Shown one piece after another: positions 1 to 9,035 of a stretch of 64,000 nucleotides of DNA. Made by a program: the position numbers and the translations under genes. Source of the stretch: Alloprevotella sp. Lung230 (GTDB lineage: Bacteria > Bacteroidota > Bacteroidia > Bacteroidales > Bacteroidaceae); NCBI RefSeq assembly GCF_014385435.1, contig NZ_JACSUD010000001.1, forward strand, positions 465,596 to 529,595, given 5' to 3'. The notes beneath the pieces are model-generated. The model worked only from the letters and a program-made list of their open reading frames with translations. It did no database searches and was not told the origin of the DNA. The stretch's first letter is position 1. The number at the start of each line of letters is the position of its first letter.

Positions 1-2
1 GA

Positions 3-665
3 ACAGAAGAAGAAGCTAAAGCATATTGGAATACTTTAAGTGCTTATGAACAAGAACTCTTAGAGACAAGCGATGAAGAACTTAATAATGAAGGTAAATT
101 TTTTGGACGATTGTTTAGAAGAATCTTTAGTCGTACCGATGAAAGTTTAAAATGGATTGATAAGTATGATGACAGAAAGTATTCTTACAGAAGAGGTGGT
201 GCATGTGGTCCTTGGGTTTGTGGATATATCCTTTATGTGAATCAAGGCAAAGATAAATATGATTTCTTTTATAATAATGCTTCTTCATTTGGAGAGTTTG
301 GTATTTTAAATTTTGCTTTGCGTCTTTTCGGAAGACCGATGACTCCGGGAGAAATGGGGTGGACAATGCCTATTGCTTCCAATGGGAAAATATGGATTAA
401 TCCAGCTCTGTGCTTTGCAGATCTTTTTGCATATGACCAAATAAAGCATTATAAGAAACCTGCAATCAGATTGTGTGGTTCTGGTGGGCAATTACATTGG
501 ACTTTAGCTTATGGTGCAAAACAGACTGGTTCTTGGTTCTGGAGAAACTATTATTTCCTTCAGATAGATAATGGTGCAAAAGTAGGCGTGCCAGGAGACA
601 AGAAGAATGGCGGCAACTATACAAAGGTTGATTGGTGGAATCCTTGGTTAATGGTTTGGGATTAA
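3..665 (+). CDS. Possible secreted cysteine peptidase-like protein, 5'-truncated by the window edge
   Basis: The frame is open to the left edge from base 3, so the N-terminus lies outside the window; a TTG at 111 is an unlikely true start. The visible part begins with an acidic helical stretch and then has GGACGPWVCGYI, a Cys inside a Gly-rich turn followed by a hydrophobic helix, and later GQLHWTLAYG, a His in a strand. A Cys-helix followed by a His-strand is the order of papain-like cysteine peptidases such as the C10 and C39 families, so that fold is inferred; no family is recognised with confidence. Trp/Tyr content near the C-terminus is high. It is followed after 17 bp by a lipoprotein gene and then a C11 peptidase on the same strand, which suggests a cell-surface or secreted proteolytic cluster. 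Confidence 0.5.
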   Translation, partial: TEEEAKAYWNTLSAYEQELLETSDEELNNEGKFFGRLFRRIFSRTDESLKWIDKYDDRKYSYRRGGACGPWVCGYILYVNQGKDKYDFFYNNASSFGEFGILNFALRLFGRPMTPGEMGWTMPIASNGKIWINPALCFADLFAYDQIKHYKKPAIRLCGSGGQLHWTLAYGAKQTGSWFWRNYYFLQIDNGAKVGVPGDKKNGGNYTKVDWWNPWLMVWD

Positions 666-682
666 TTTAAAGATGTAACAAA

Positions 683-1594
683 ATGAAGAAGATCTACTCT
701 TTACAATTGTATGTTTGGCTTTTTCTTACAATATTGTTTTCACAATGTACAAAGGTTGATTTAGAGGAGGGAGTACGCAAAACAACTATTCTTCGGCATA
801 ATTATATTGCAATAACCACAAAAGATGATATTCCCGGAGAAGTGGAAGTGCATTATAGTATATTGGGCAATAATGGTCAAAACGAAGTCAAAACAGAGAG
901 GCTTTCTACTCCTTGCGTGATTGGTGGAGAGAACGTCTTGGTCGCCTATGACAGTATTGTTGGTACACATTCGGGGAAAAGCGTTTTTAGCCAGCTTATC
1001 ATGAAAAGAGACTATCAAGAAAACGGAGCAGATTTTCTTTCAATCAAAAACTTGTCTTCGACCGTCCTTGAGTATGCTGTAATCGGTAACCAACCTCTTG
1101 TGTTCCATAACTCTGCGGATTTAAAAGAGTACCATAATTTCACCAATTTAAATGAGATAGATAAGACCAAGGTTGTAAAAGAAAGTCCAACTCCTATTAA
1201 TTCAGAGGGTATTCCTGTTTTATATTTACTAAAGCCTGGACTTTCTAAAATTAACCAGTACTATATTTTGCTAAGTATTGGAGATTGTGTGAATGGGGAG
1301 CTTACAACCGTAGAAAGTACCTATGCTAAGAATATTGGCATTAAACCTACACAGTATACTATTAGAGAAATAATGAATTTCTACAAAGAGGAATATAGCC
1401 ATGGCAAAACCCTATTTGCAGACTACAACGACTATGATTTAAAATGTCAAAAGTACAAAGGTCTAGCTCGTTTAGACATAAAATTTTATGGAGAAATACA
1501 ACCTGAGTCTTTTGTAAGGAACTCCGGACAGATTTGGTTTATTAATACAACTTCGGGAATGAAGGGAATTGACACCTTTAAGATATTTCAATAG
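683..1594 (+). CDS. Hypothetical lipoprotein
   Basis: A 303-residue protein with an N-terminal signal MKKIYSLQLYVWLFLTILFSQC: a charged start, a hydrophobic core and a Cys at about residue 22 that fits a signal peptidase II lipobox (LFSQC), so it is predicted to be an envelope lipoprotein. The rest is beta-rich with no motif I recognise. It starts 18 bp after the upstream stop and ends 2 bp before the clostripain-type gene, so it is very probably co-transcribed with it. It could be a cognate inhibitor or partner of the neighbouring peptidases, but that rests on position only. Confidence 0.7.
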   Translation: MKKIYSLQLYVWLFLTILFSQCTKVDLEEGVRKTTILRHNYIAITTKDDIPGEVEVHYSILGNNGQNEVKTERLSTPCVIGGENVLVAYDSIVGTHSGKSVFSQLIMKRDYQENGADFLSIKNLSSTVLEYAVIGNQPLVFHNSADLKEYHNFTNLNEIDKTKVVKESPTPINSEGIPVLYLLKPGLSKINQYYILLSIGDCVNGELTTVESTYAKNIGIKPTQYTIREIMNFYKEEYSHGKTLFADYNDYDLKCQKYKGLARLDIKFYGEIQPESFVRNSGQIWFINTTSGMKGIDTFKIFQ

Positions 1595-1596
1595 GA

Positions 1597-2811
1597 ATGA
1601 TACACACTAAATTTATGTTATGCTGTCTTTTGTCAGTGCTATTATTGAGTTGCTCTGAAGATGATGACATAGTTAGGCATTCCGAGAAAAACGCTATATT
1701 CGTTTATATGGCTGCAGATAATGACTTGGATTACTTTGCAATACAAAACATCAATCAGATGGAGAGGGGTTTTTCTGAAAATCAAATTAGTAATGGGGTT
1801 TATGTTTATGTAGACAGGGTAAAGAATCGCAAAACCTCTCACCCATGCCTATATAAAGTAAAGGCAGACAATACAGATTTAATAGTTTCCGAGATAATCA
1901 AAACCTATCCTGAACAAAACTCGTCAAGTGCAGATGTTTTTGTAAGTGCTTTAAAAGACGCAATAGCCTTTTCAAGAAAAGCCAATGAGCAAATTAAAGG
2001 TATTGTACTTTGGTCTCATGGGAGTGCTTGGCTCCCAAAATCAGAAATTTTAAATTCTAAACGTGCTTCAACTTCATCAACTCGTTCCTTTGGGATTGAT
2101 ATAACCACAGAGGAACCCCAAGAACCTTACGAAATGGATATTAGGGAGTTAGCAGAGAGACTGCGTCCTTTTCATTATGATTTTTTGGTATTTGACGCTT
2201 GCTTTATGTCATCAATAGAAGTTTTATATGAGATGAGAAACAGTTTTGATTACATTGTATCCTCGCCTACGGAAGTCCTTGCTACAGGATTTCCTTACAA
2301 AGAAATCCTACCTGAATTATTAAGCAATAGTCCAAATTACAGTGAAATTGTAGAAAAATATATTGCTCAATATAACGAAAAGAAAGGTGTCCTAAAGTCA
2401 GCGTCTATGACTGTTGTAAAGACATCTGTTTTAAAATCTTTTTCAGAGTCTTTAAAGGAATTGATAAACCATGATGTTACAGTTCCCGATATAAGCACTA
2501 TTCTACAATACGATCAAGAAGCAACATCTTGGCTGTTTGATATTGGAGGTTTTGTTTCTCTCTTTAAAAACTCCGAACGAAAGGAATTAGTAATAAAACT
2601 TCTATCTGATATGACATTATCATATAATCATACAGATATGTTTTACGGTAAAATCCCTTTAAATGGCAGTTCAGGAATTAGCATTTATATTCCCAATAAT
2701 CATAAAGATAGAAAATATGAGCATGAATTTTACAAAACACTATCTTGGTATAAAGATGTTAGTTGTGACAGTTATTTTTGGAACAATTATAATACTGGTA
2801 TCTTGCAATAA
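1597..2811 (+). CDS. Clostripain-type (family C11) cysteine peptidase lipoprotein
   Basis: A 404-residue protein. A signal peptide ends in the lipobox LLLSC, so it is probably membrane-anchored outside the cytoplasm. The C11 fold is shown by the first strand (NAIFVYMAADNDLD), the catalytic His in GIVLWSHGSAW (about residue 142) and the catalytic Cys in FDACFMSSIEV (about residue 202), followed by YIVSSPTEVLATGFPY, a characteristic C11 stretch. C11 enzymes cleave after basic residues, usually after self-processing; substrate specificity cannot be read here. Its 3' end overlaps the start of the next small lipoprotein gene. The DNA is AT-rich compared with the core genes further right, consistent with accessory origin. 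Confidence 0.88.
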   Translation: MIHTKFMLCCLLSVLLLSCSEDDDIVRHSEKNAIFVYMAADNDLDYFAIQNINQMERGFSENQISNGVYVYVDRVKNRKTSHPCLYKVKADNTDLIVSEIIKTYPEQNSSSADVFVSALKDAIAFSRKANEQIKGIVLWSHGSAWLPKSEILNSKRASTSSTRSFGIDITTEEPQEPYEMDIRELAERLRPFHYDFLVFDACFMSSIEVLYEMRNSFDYIVSSPTEVLATGFPYKEILPELLSNSPNYSEIVEKYIAQYNEKKGVLKSASMTVVKTSVLKSFSESLKELINHDVTVPDISTILQYDQEATSWLFDIGGFVSLFKNSERKELVIKLLSDMTLSYNHTDMFYGKIPLNGSSGISIYIPNNHKDRKYEHEFYKTLSWYKDVSCDSYFWNNYNTGILQ

Positions 2812-3082
2812 AGAAGATATTTACCCTGAATATTACACGCTATTAGTTGAGAATAAGTATTTTGAACCAATTGATTCCATTGCAATTGATAATCAAACAG
2901 AACATACTGGTATAGAGGTGAATAATATTATTGTCTGTAAAGAACAGATTACACGTACTATTCACGAGTTAATCTGCTACACACACTCAAATCTGAGATT
3001 AAAAATACAGTTCAAAGCAATTAGCAATAAAAAACAGATTATAGCAACAATACATTCTGATGGTTCCATTTCGTTAAGATGA
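2756..3082 (+). CDS. Small hypothetical lipoprotein
   Basis: I place the start at the ATG at 2756, because it gives a clean lipoprotein signal (MLVVTVIFGTIIILVSC, then NKEDIYP); an upstream in-frame ATG at 2663 would bury the signal deep inside the peptidase gene. The start overlaps the C11 gene by 56 bp in another frame, suggesting translational coupling. The mature part is about 90 residues, beta-rich, and unrecognised. Small secreted partners next to cysteine peptidases are sometimes inhibitors; here that is only a guess from position. It ends just before the IS982 remnant. Confidence 0.6.
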   Translation: MLVVTVIFGTIIILVSCNKEDIYPEYYTLLVENKYFEPIDSIAIDNQTEHTGIEVNNIIVCKEQITRTIHELICYTHSNLRLKIQFKAISNKKQIIATIHSDGSISLR

Positions 3083-3129
3083 TTCTTTCGTGTAAGAACA
3101 AACTGGTAAATAACGTGAGTTCGACGAAT

Positions 3130-3790
3130 TCAAAACAATGCAAATTGTGTATCAATGGTTCTTTGTACATTGATGCACGGCTTCTTTGGAAATAGACAAT
3201 AGGCTGCAATTGCCCCTAATAAATTGACGATGAAATTGTCAAAGCATCTATGTCTGGAGTGTTCCACTTGCGCAATGTTCTTAAGTTCATCATTCACAGT
3301 TTCTATAATGGCTCTTTTTTTGAGTAAAAGTCTGTCTGAAACACTCATTAAAGCTCCTTTCATGTTACTCTTTAATTTGGTAATAAGCTGTATTCCGTCA
3401 ACGAAAAGCCTTTGAAAAAGATTCTTGCCGATGTAACCCTTGTCACCGAATAGCTTACCATATATAAAATCTATGAATGCTTTGTACTCCAAAGGCTTAC
3501 GGTCATCAATATCTCCTGGCGTTATCATAAAGTTGAGAAGTTCTCCTTTCTCATTGCAAATCAAATGCAACTTGAAGCCAAAGAACCAACCCATAGAGCA
3601 TTTTCCTCTTTGAGCTATGCCTTTGAAAACCTTGTGAATATGTATTCTTTGGTTTTTGCACACACGCAGTGGTGTACTGTCAACAAAGCTTTATACCCGT
3701 GCATTTACCCAGCAGGACCTTCTTGATAAACAAGATTAAGGGTACAGCTACCTCCCTTTCCAATTCTACTAAACGGTTATAAGAAACAAC
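3130..3790 (-). pseudogene. IS982-family transposase remnant (frameshifted, N-terminus missing)
   Basis: The long frame (3130-3663) has the IS982 core: HIHKVFKGIAQRGKCSMGWFFGFKLHLI, the DD-containing ITPGDIDDRKP, FGDKGYIGKNLFQ and the C-terminal KKRAIIETVNDELKNIAQVEHSRHR with the catalytic Glu. The upstream piece, including VDSTPLRVC and LLGKCTGI, is present but in two frames because of a single-base change near 3690, so no full transposase can be made. The first third of the transposase is absent: around 3785-3795 the IS982 sequence changes abruptly to group II intron maturase sequence. A second, differently damaged IS982 copy lies at 38089-38690. Confidence 0.85.
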
Positions 3791-4544
3791 TTTGCCATAC
3801 TTACCATCTTTCTGAGCTTTTACAATACGCGCCTGAAGCTTCTTGACCGCCTCCTCTGCTTTATTCCAGTCTATACTGGTCCAACTTTGGTTTCAGAAGG
3901 CGCACACTTAATATTTCTATTTTCGTTCATTTGCTTTCCTCCTTTAAGAAGTTCTTTAAGTTATCTTGTAAAAGAATTACCGAGTGGAAGTCTGCCCACT
4001 TTCGTGTTGGATGATGTTGTCTGTGCCACACGTGGCATCGGCTCAATCCGTATCCGTTCCATTACAGAACGGCATTCGCTTTTTCCACAATCTCATACCT
4101 ACATATCCCTTGCGGTCGGCTTACCCTTTGTGGGAGATGTATAGGCTTACCGAGTTCCATGTAGATGCCAAACCAATGGGTTAGGTTCTGTCTCTCAGCC
4201 GGCGGTTCTGATATTCGTGCATCCCCAAAATTCACAGGAATGTCCAACCGCTTTACCTTTTGGTTCAAACCTGTCAGCGTTGTTTGGCTTGTTCGACTTA
4301 ACGACCTTTAAATGACAGTTCGCTTGCGCTAACCATACTATTGAGCCAAGCCCCCAGACCGCATAACGCTTGCTGTCGTTGAAATCCTCTCACGGTTCAT
4401 CCTTCCCCTTTCGGGAGGGTTACCTTTTCAGAGCAGCTTAGCACAACAGATATTACACCTGCTCTTAGGCTACTATTGACGAAACAATAGGTTTAATCAG
4501 AGGATTACTCTGTTAAACAGCCATCTACATGACTTTCTCGTCAC
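3791..4544 (-). mobile_element. Group II intron, 5' part only (domain I region and start of maturase)
   Basis: On the minus strand an element starts near 4544 with GTGACGAGAAAGTC, which resembles the GUGYG 5' end of group II introns. It interrupts the conserved coupling-protein sequence GFAMYIYDYKF. About 600 nt of GC-balanced, stop-rich, hairpin-rich DNA follow, including a CCCTCCCGAAAGGGGAAGG stem. Then come AAGGAGGAAAGCAAATGAACG (a good Shine-Dalgarno) and a reading frame with the maturase N-terminal motif WTSIDWNKAEEAVKKLQ and RIVKAQKDGKYGK, typical of group II intron reverse transcriptases. The ATG frame and the motif frame differ by a shift. The rest of the reverse transcriptase and domains V/VI are replaced by IS982 sequence, so the intron is dead. 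Confidence 0.75.
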
Positions 4545-5264
4545 CCGAACTTGTAGTCGTAGATATACATGGCAAAGCCTTTCTCAATCTGTTGCTTGAT
4601 ATAGTTGTTCACAATAGCGTACGACTTACCCGACCCCGGTGTACCGAAGCACCATCGAGGCACGGAAAGGATTGACTACATTTATCCAGCCGTTGTTCCA
4701 CTTCTTTTTGTAGTAAAATCGTGTGGGCAGATTGACGGAGTACTCATTCTCCATCAATCTTGTTTCCTGCATGAAACTCTCATTCTCCGTATTGAAAACA
4801 TCGTCCATCAGATTGTTTTTAAGCAGTCGGCTCATCCATACGCCACCCATCAGCAGGCAGATATAGCCAACGGAAAGCGTGAAGATGTAGAGCGAAGCTG
4901 CCCCGATCTTACCGATGGGCAATACCAATAGCCACCAGTTGAGAAAGAAAAAGACAAAGCCTGAGAAAAGCACCGTCCAAATCCTTGTCCATGTGATTTT
5001 CTCTTCTTTCACGCCTTTCGTTCCTAAACATGAAAGAGCAAGAAATACCACACAAAAAAGTTTCGTCCAAAGGATGGACGAGAACAATCCCGTGGTGCGC
5101 TGGAAGTTCATCAATATCTTGTCGATGATACCGAGCGTGAAGTGCCACTTTTGAAACGCCTCATAGCAGAACCAATAACAGTTAATCAAGAGGAATATCA
5201 CCGATATGCCCCGCATAAAGTCCATTACTTTTCCCAATGCCCTTAAATCATCTTCTTGTGCCAT
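4545..5264 (-). pseudogene. Mobilization coupling protein (MobC/TraG, VirD4-type), N-terminal fragment, disrupted
   Basis: The product begins MAQEDDLRALGKVMDFMRG and has several hydrophobic segments in the first 130 residues, as in the membrane anchor of Bacteroides MobC/TraG coupling proteins that feed DNA to a conjugation channel. It continues to WINVVNPFRASMVL, directly before the Walker A loop. The loop is encoded (GTPGSGKSYAI) but one frame away: an extra C near 4648 shifts translation into a stop. About 100 bp further, after GFAMYIYDYKF, the group II intron begins and the remainder of the gene is missing. It lies downstream of the relaxase gene with mob gene order conserved, so this was once a mob operon. 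Confidence 0.8.
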
Positions 5265-5348
5265 AATCGTATTGCTTCTATATTTGTTGTATTATCGTTA
5301 TTTGAATTGTATTTGAATGTTGTTCAAACAAAGTTTGAAATACCTTAC

Positions 5349-6630
5349 CTATCTTTTCCTCCGTCTGAGGTTGACTTTGCTTTGCTTGCGGAGCTTACGC
5401 TGCCACGCCGCCTCCTTCCAATCATCGTTGCCCGTAGACAGGAAAGAACCATCTGCCATATCCTCGATTAGTTCATCGATGAGATTGTCGGCGTTCTCCG
5501 TATCTGATTGCAAGGGTTGAACGGTTGGCGATGCTTCTAAACGAACAAACGGATTGCCATACAGCGTTTCATCCAAGAATGAGTTGTGCGTAGGATTGGA
5601 GAAATAGGTATTAAATATATTGGCGGCATATCCCTTACCTAATCGAGAACCATTGAGCTCAATGCCCACTTTATCGTCAATGAATGTGATGCCATAGATA
5701 CACCCACCCTCATTCTTTCGGATTACCACCCGCAAGCCTTGTTCTTCCAATCTGCTCTGCAGGTCTTTCTCTGTTTGAGGAGAGGTGTGCATAGCTTGTA
5801 ACACCTTGTTCCTGAGGATTGGTAGCAGTGGCTTGATTCCTTGCTTGGATTTCTGCATCCTTTTCTGTACAGCAGCAATAACCTACACCACGACCGATGT
5901 CCGAGGCGTTAATGGATGTGCTTATTTTGTAGCTCTTGTCGTCAGTCGGAACATAGACCAGCCCGTCATACTTCTTTCCTCGGAACTCCGTCTTGACTTC
6001 CTCTACGGTAAGGTTGTATGCAGAAAGGATGGCGTTCAGCTCACCCAAGGAGCAAAAATGATAATGTTTCAATACCATTCGGACAACATTTGACACTTGC
6101 TCCTTGATATTTCTTTGGGTGGTATCAATCTTGGGCATTTCTTTCATCGCTTTGTCAGTAACCTTTGAACTTGGAATGAGACCAAATTTTCTTTCCAAGG
6201 CATCGGTAATCTTCTTGCTCTGCCGTTTCTCGAACTTATCGTTAATCTTCCGTCCACGATAGTCCACCCGAAGTGATACGATGTGTATATGCTCACGGGC
6301 AATGTCGTTGTGTTTGAATACGATATAAGGTTGATTGCCGTAGCCGAGTGCCTCCATATACTCCTTGGCAATTTGCATGAGTGTTTCATCTGAGAGCTTC
6401 TCGTCCGGGTGCGGATTGAGCGAACAATGGAATACTGTCTTCTTCGTTCGGTATTTTTCCAGTATCAAAGCCTGCATGTCGGCCAACACATCCTCCATCG
6501 TATAACGCCCTTCCTTGCTCTGATACAATTCAGCGGCAAGAAGAATATTCGCTTCTCCTTTTTCCACCTTTTTGAAGTTGTAGCCGAGTGCTCTTCCGAG
6601 GTTCTCCGTTGCTGAAATTTTTGCTATCAT
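5349..6630 (-). pseudogene. Relaxase MobB (MOBP-type mobilization nuclease), frameshifted
   Basis: The N-terminal half starts at 6630 (MIAKISATENLGRALGYNF), 16 bp after the mobA stop, and carries the relaxase metal-binding His motif HNDIAREHIHIVSLRV near residues 120-135. The reading frame leaves the family sequence near 5875-5885, after GRGVGYC. The continuation (KRMQKSKQGIKPLLPILRN to the C-terminal acidic and basic tail) is in another frame, ending at 5349. A one-base indel therefore splits the protein. The relaxase would nick oriT and pilot the strand; an N-terminal relaxase domain alone could still be made, so activity is not excluded. Neighbours are MobA upstream and the disrupted coupling protein downstream. 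Confidence 0.85.
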
Positions 6631-6646
6631 TTTTCTAACTAAATTC

Positions 6647-7066
6647 TCAATACTTCTTCTTTCTATAATCAATAGTTAGATTGATAGCCTGCTCTTGCAA
6701 GGCAATGATTTGAGCCGACAGTTTTTCTAACTTTTCAAGCAGAATCTGTGCGATCTTGACCGAATGATAGCTGTTGATGGCACGCACGGTTTGGTTATAC
6801 AGTACACCAATCTTATGGATTTGCGCCGTCAGTTCGGAGAGTTTTCGATAGTATTCCACGGCGGATTTATCCACAGTGATGACCTTAAAACTCTCCCCAA
6901 GAATGCGACCACGCACGAAATCCGATTTAGTTTCTGCCCCTGATTTCTGGAATAAATCAATCGCCCTTTGCTGGTCTTTCGGGTTGGGCAGGCGTACATG
7001 CCAGTTGTCCCAACGGGGCTTTTCTGCTTGTTTCGGTTCTAAGCTATGTTTCGTTTCCTTTTCCAT
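6647..7066 (-). CDS. mobA: Mobilization accessory protein MobA (relaxosome component)
   Basis: A 139-residue basic protein with PRWDNWHVRLPNPKDQQRAIDLF at the N-terminus and a helical C-terminus (LEKLSAQIIALQEQAINLTIDYRK). This matches the small DNA-binding mobilization proteins encoded just before relaxases in Bacteroides mobilizable elements, which bind oriT and help load the relaxase. It appears intact, unlike the two genes after it. The DNA just upstream carries large inverted repeats, the expected place for oriT. Confidence 0.8.
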   Translation of the reverse strand: MEKETKHSLEPKQAEKPRWDNWHVRLPNPKDQQRAIDLFQKSGAETKSDFVRGRILGESFKVITVDKSAVEYYRKLSELTAQIHKIGVLYNQTVRAINSYHSVKIAQILLEKLEKLSAQIIALQEQAINLTIDYRKKKY

Positions 7067-7079
7067 TTCCGTTTTGGCT

Positions 7080-7262
7080 TTTAATTACGACTTTGGAGTA
7101 ATTCATCTCCCCCTCGGGGCAAGGGTCTTTGTGGTACAAACAGCGGTTTGTGTTACAAAGACACACCTTGCTGATGTAGAAAATGGAATTATAAGCCCAT
7201 ACCGTGTTACTGCATTCACTGAATACAGTAACTCGGCGTAGGCTTGCATTCGAGGAATGCAG
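7080..7262. other. Candidate origin of transfer (inverted repeats upstream of mobA)
   Basis: This 200-bp gap between mobA and the DUF3408 gene contains an imperfect inverted repeat with 15-nt arms at 7127-7141 and 7146-7160 (12 of 15 positions pair, 4-nt loop AGCG, inner arms ACAAAC/GTTTGT perfect). A second repeat GTTACTG/CAGTAAC lies around 7204-7231. In related mobilizable elements oriT lies directly upstream of the mob genes, so the location fits. The nic site cannot be assigned. Confidence 0.45.
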
Positions 7263-7266
7263 TACT

Positions 7267-7773
7267 TCAGAGTTTCCGCCATCTTTCCACATCATCTTTG
7301 TATTGGTCGAGATGTTCTCGAAGCACCTGCTCCACATATCCTGAAACGCTTGCTCCCTGCTCACCGATTTTCCGCACCACGAAGTCCAACTTTCGTTGAG
7401 TTTCCTCTGATACATACACGGCTTTGCGGTGGCTGTTGCGAAAGGGCTGGAGATATTTCCCCTGAAACTCGGATAATTGCTTCCTGTCCTTTGTTTTTCT
7501 CATTCGTTGATGATTCTCTTCGGTAGAAGTAGCCCTTTCCGTTGGTGACAACTCTGTTTCTTGATAGGACGGTTGAGAATAGTCCTTGTGACTCTCCTTG
7601 TCATTTTGTTCCTCAACTTTAACAGGCTCAAATCTTTTCTTTTCCTCTTCATAATCTATGGGCTGATCAAAATCGGGCAACTCTTCGGGCTTGCGGAGCT
7701 TAACGCCATAATTGCCCATATCTCGAAGGGCTTGTTCCAGACGTTGTTTCCTTTGTTCATCTATTCTTGCCAT
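7267..7773 (-). CDS. DUF3408 family protein of mobile elements
   Basis: A 168-residue protein: an N-terminal helix (MARIDEQRKQRLEQALRDMG), a charged variable middle, and a conserved C-terminal module of about 60 residues (RKAVYVSEETQRKLDFVVRKIG followed by SVSGYVEQVLREHLDQY). This is the ribbon-helix-helix-like part typical of DUF3408 proteins found in Bacteroidetes conjugative and mobilizable elements. Its start overlaps the upstream HTH gene by 13 bp, so the two are probably translated together. A role in DNA binding or in control of transfer is inferred from family and position. Confidence 0.75.
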   Translation of the reverse strand: MARIDEQRKQRLEQALRDMGNYGVKLRKPEELPDFDQPIDYEEEKKRFEPVKVEEQNDKESHKDYSQPSYQETELSPTERATSTEENHQRMRKTKDRKQLSEFQGKYLQPFRNSHRKAVYVSEETQRKLDFVVRKIGEQGASVSGYVEQVLREHLDQYKDDVERWRKL

Positions 7774-8075
7774 AATTTCTTGGGTATTGCGTTATAATGT
7801 TTTTCAAGCATTGTCTGTATGTCGCTCTGCTTGTATAGTATCTTCCCTCCGATTTTGTAGAAAGGAAGCGTTCCTAAGTTTCTGTACTCTTGGAGCGTGC
7901 GTGTGCTGAGCCGTAATTGGCTACAGACCTCCTCGCCAGTGAGGTAAACCTCTCCGCCCAGCATCGGACGGGCGGTAGCGCAATACCGCTCCAATTTCTT
8001 CAATATTCCTTCCATCAGTTGTGAAAACAACTGCATCTGAGGATCTTCCTGCGTAATGATTTCATTCTCCGACAT
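7761..8075 (-). CDS. Excisionase-like helix-turn-helix protein
   Basis: A 104-residue protein with a helical N-terminus and a MerR/excisionase-type winged HTH: YLTGEEVCSQLRLSTRTLQEYRNLGTLPFYKIGGKILYKQSDIQTMLEK. The form 'x-EVCxxLxxSxRTLQxYRxxGxxPFxKxGxxxxYKxxDIxxxL' is shared by five other proteins in this window. Such proteins in Bacteroidetes integrative elements act in excision or regulation of excision; the exact role of this copy is unknown. It forms a run with the HTH gene upstream (3-bp gap) and the DUF3408 gene downstream (overlap). Confidence 0.75.
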   Translation of the reverse strand: MSENEIITQEDPQMQLFSQLMEGILKKLERYCATARPMLGGEVYLTGEEVCSQLRLSTRTLQEYRNLGTLPFYKIGGKILYKQSDIQTMLEKHYNAIPKKLWQE

Positions 8076-8078
8076 AAT

Positions 8079-8348
8079 TCATTCATTGTTTGCGTTCAGT
8101 AACTCCGTGATGTCGCTCTCCTTGTAATAGCACTTGTGTCCAATCATTGAGAAAGGGATTTTTCCCGTATCTCTGTATGATTGCAGGGTACGTTTGCTGA
8201 TGCCCAAACGCTTGCACACGGCTTCGTTGTCAAGCCATTCGTCCGTTTCGGGCGGATTGCCGATGAGCTTCTCTACACGATGGATAAAGTCTGCAAATTC
8301 GGAGCAGTGTCGCTCCCACGCTTTGCGGTCGATGATAATGAGTTTCAT
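8079..8348 (-). CDS. Excisionase-like helix-turn-helix protein
   Basis: An 89-residue paralogue of the downstream neighbour: WLDNEAVCKRLGISKRTLQSYRDTGKIPFSMIGHKCYYKESDITELLNA is the winged HTH, preceded by about 40 helical residues. It is the first gene of the HTH-HTH-DUF3408 run. Paired Xis-like genes of this kind are common next to tyrosine recombinases in Bacteroides elements, one often being needed for excision. Confidence 0.75.
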   Translation of the reverse strand: MKLIIIDRKAWERHCSEFADFIHRVEKLIGNPPETDEWLDNEAVCKRLGISKRTLQSYRDTGKIPFSMIGHKCYYKESDITELLNANNE

Positions 8349-9035
8349 TGCCTTGATTTTGTTTTGATTACTTTATTGTTACTCGGCAAACAAACTGTTA
8401 TGCAGTTCATTGCCGTACTTATCGAGTGCAAAAGTAAACCCTCGGAAGCACCGCTGCAAGAAATGAGGATAAGCAGGGAAATAGAGAGAAAACAAGAGAA
8501 AAGACCAAAGGATATCCATCTGTGTTATTGCGGTAATGAGAAGAGGTGCCGGTTCGTTTCATATCAACGAAAATGAAAGCAGGTAACTCGCGAGAGTTCG
8601 ACAATTCGACATATCGATCGTCCGATAGTTCGATAAATAGATAGTTCGAACGATAGACCGTTTGGATGAACGTAAGAATTATCTATCTCTCTGTGGTTAG
8701 ATAGATAAATCGTCCGTACGATTGACAGGTAGAATGCTTATTTCATCGCTTGCGTCCAAAGAGCCTGAGTATGCCGTATTCGTTCGGGCATTTCTCTTTG
8801 GCGGTCAGCCTACTTTCGCAAGGTTGGAGCGAAAAATACAACCGTACAAAAAAATTAAGCTTGAATGAAAACGGCCTTGACAGATAGAAGAGAAAAGCCC
8901 TGCGGTGGAGATTTTTCGCTCCATCAGCAGGACTTGACCTTGCAAGAAAGTGAAGGCAACCGCCATATCTTTGCCCGACCGATTACGGCTTCAGGGGCTT
9001 TGCATAAGGCTGTTTATAAAGTGTAAACAAACGTT
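8349..9035. other. Long non-coding segment with nested inverted repeats
   Basis: About 690 bp without a convincing gene. At 8590-8730 it is packed with related short motifs (GTTCGA, CGATAGTTCGATA, CGTCCGATAG, CGTCCGTACG) and has a perfect 10-bp inverted repeat TTATCTATCT (8679-8688) and AGATAGATAA (8699-8708). The rest, around 8745-9000, shows no clear open frame. Possible roles are recombinase arm sites, a cis-acting excision region or a transcript with strong structure; the sequence does not decide between them. Confidence 0.5.

Noticed and set aside
3887..4268. Short overlapping frames in the 3.9-4.3 kb region
   Set aside because: They fall inside the structured RNA part of the group II intron and show no protein features.
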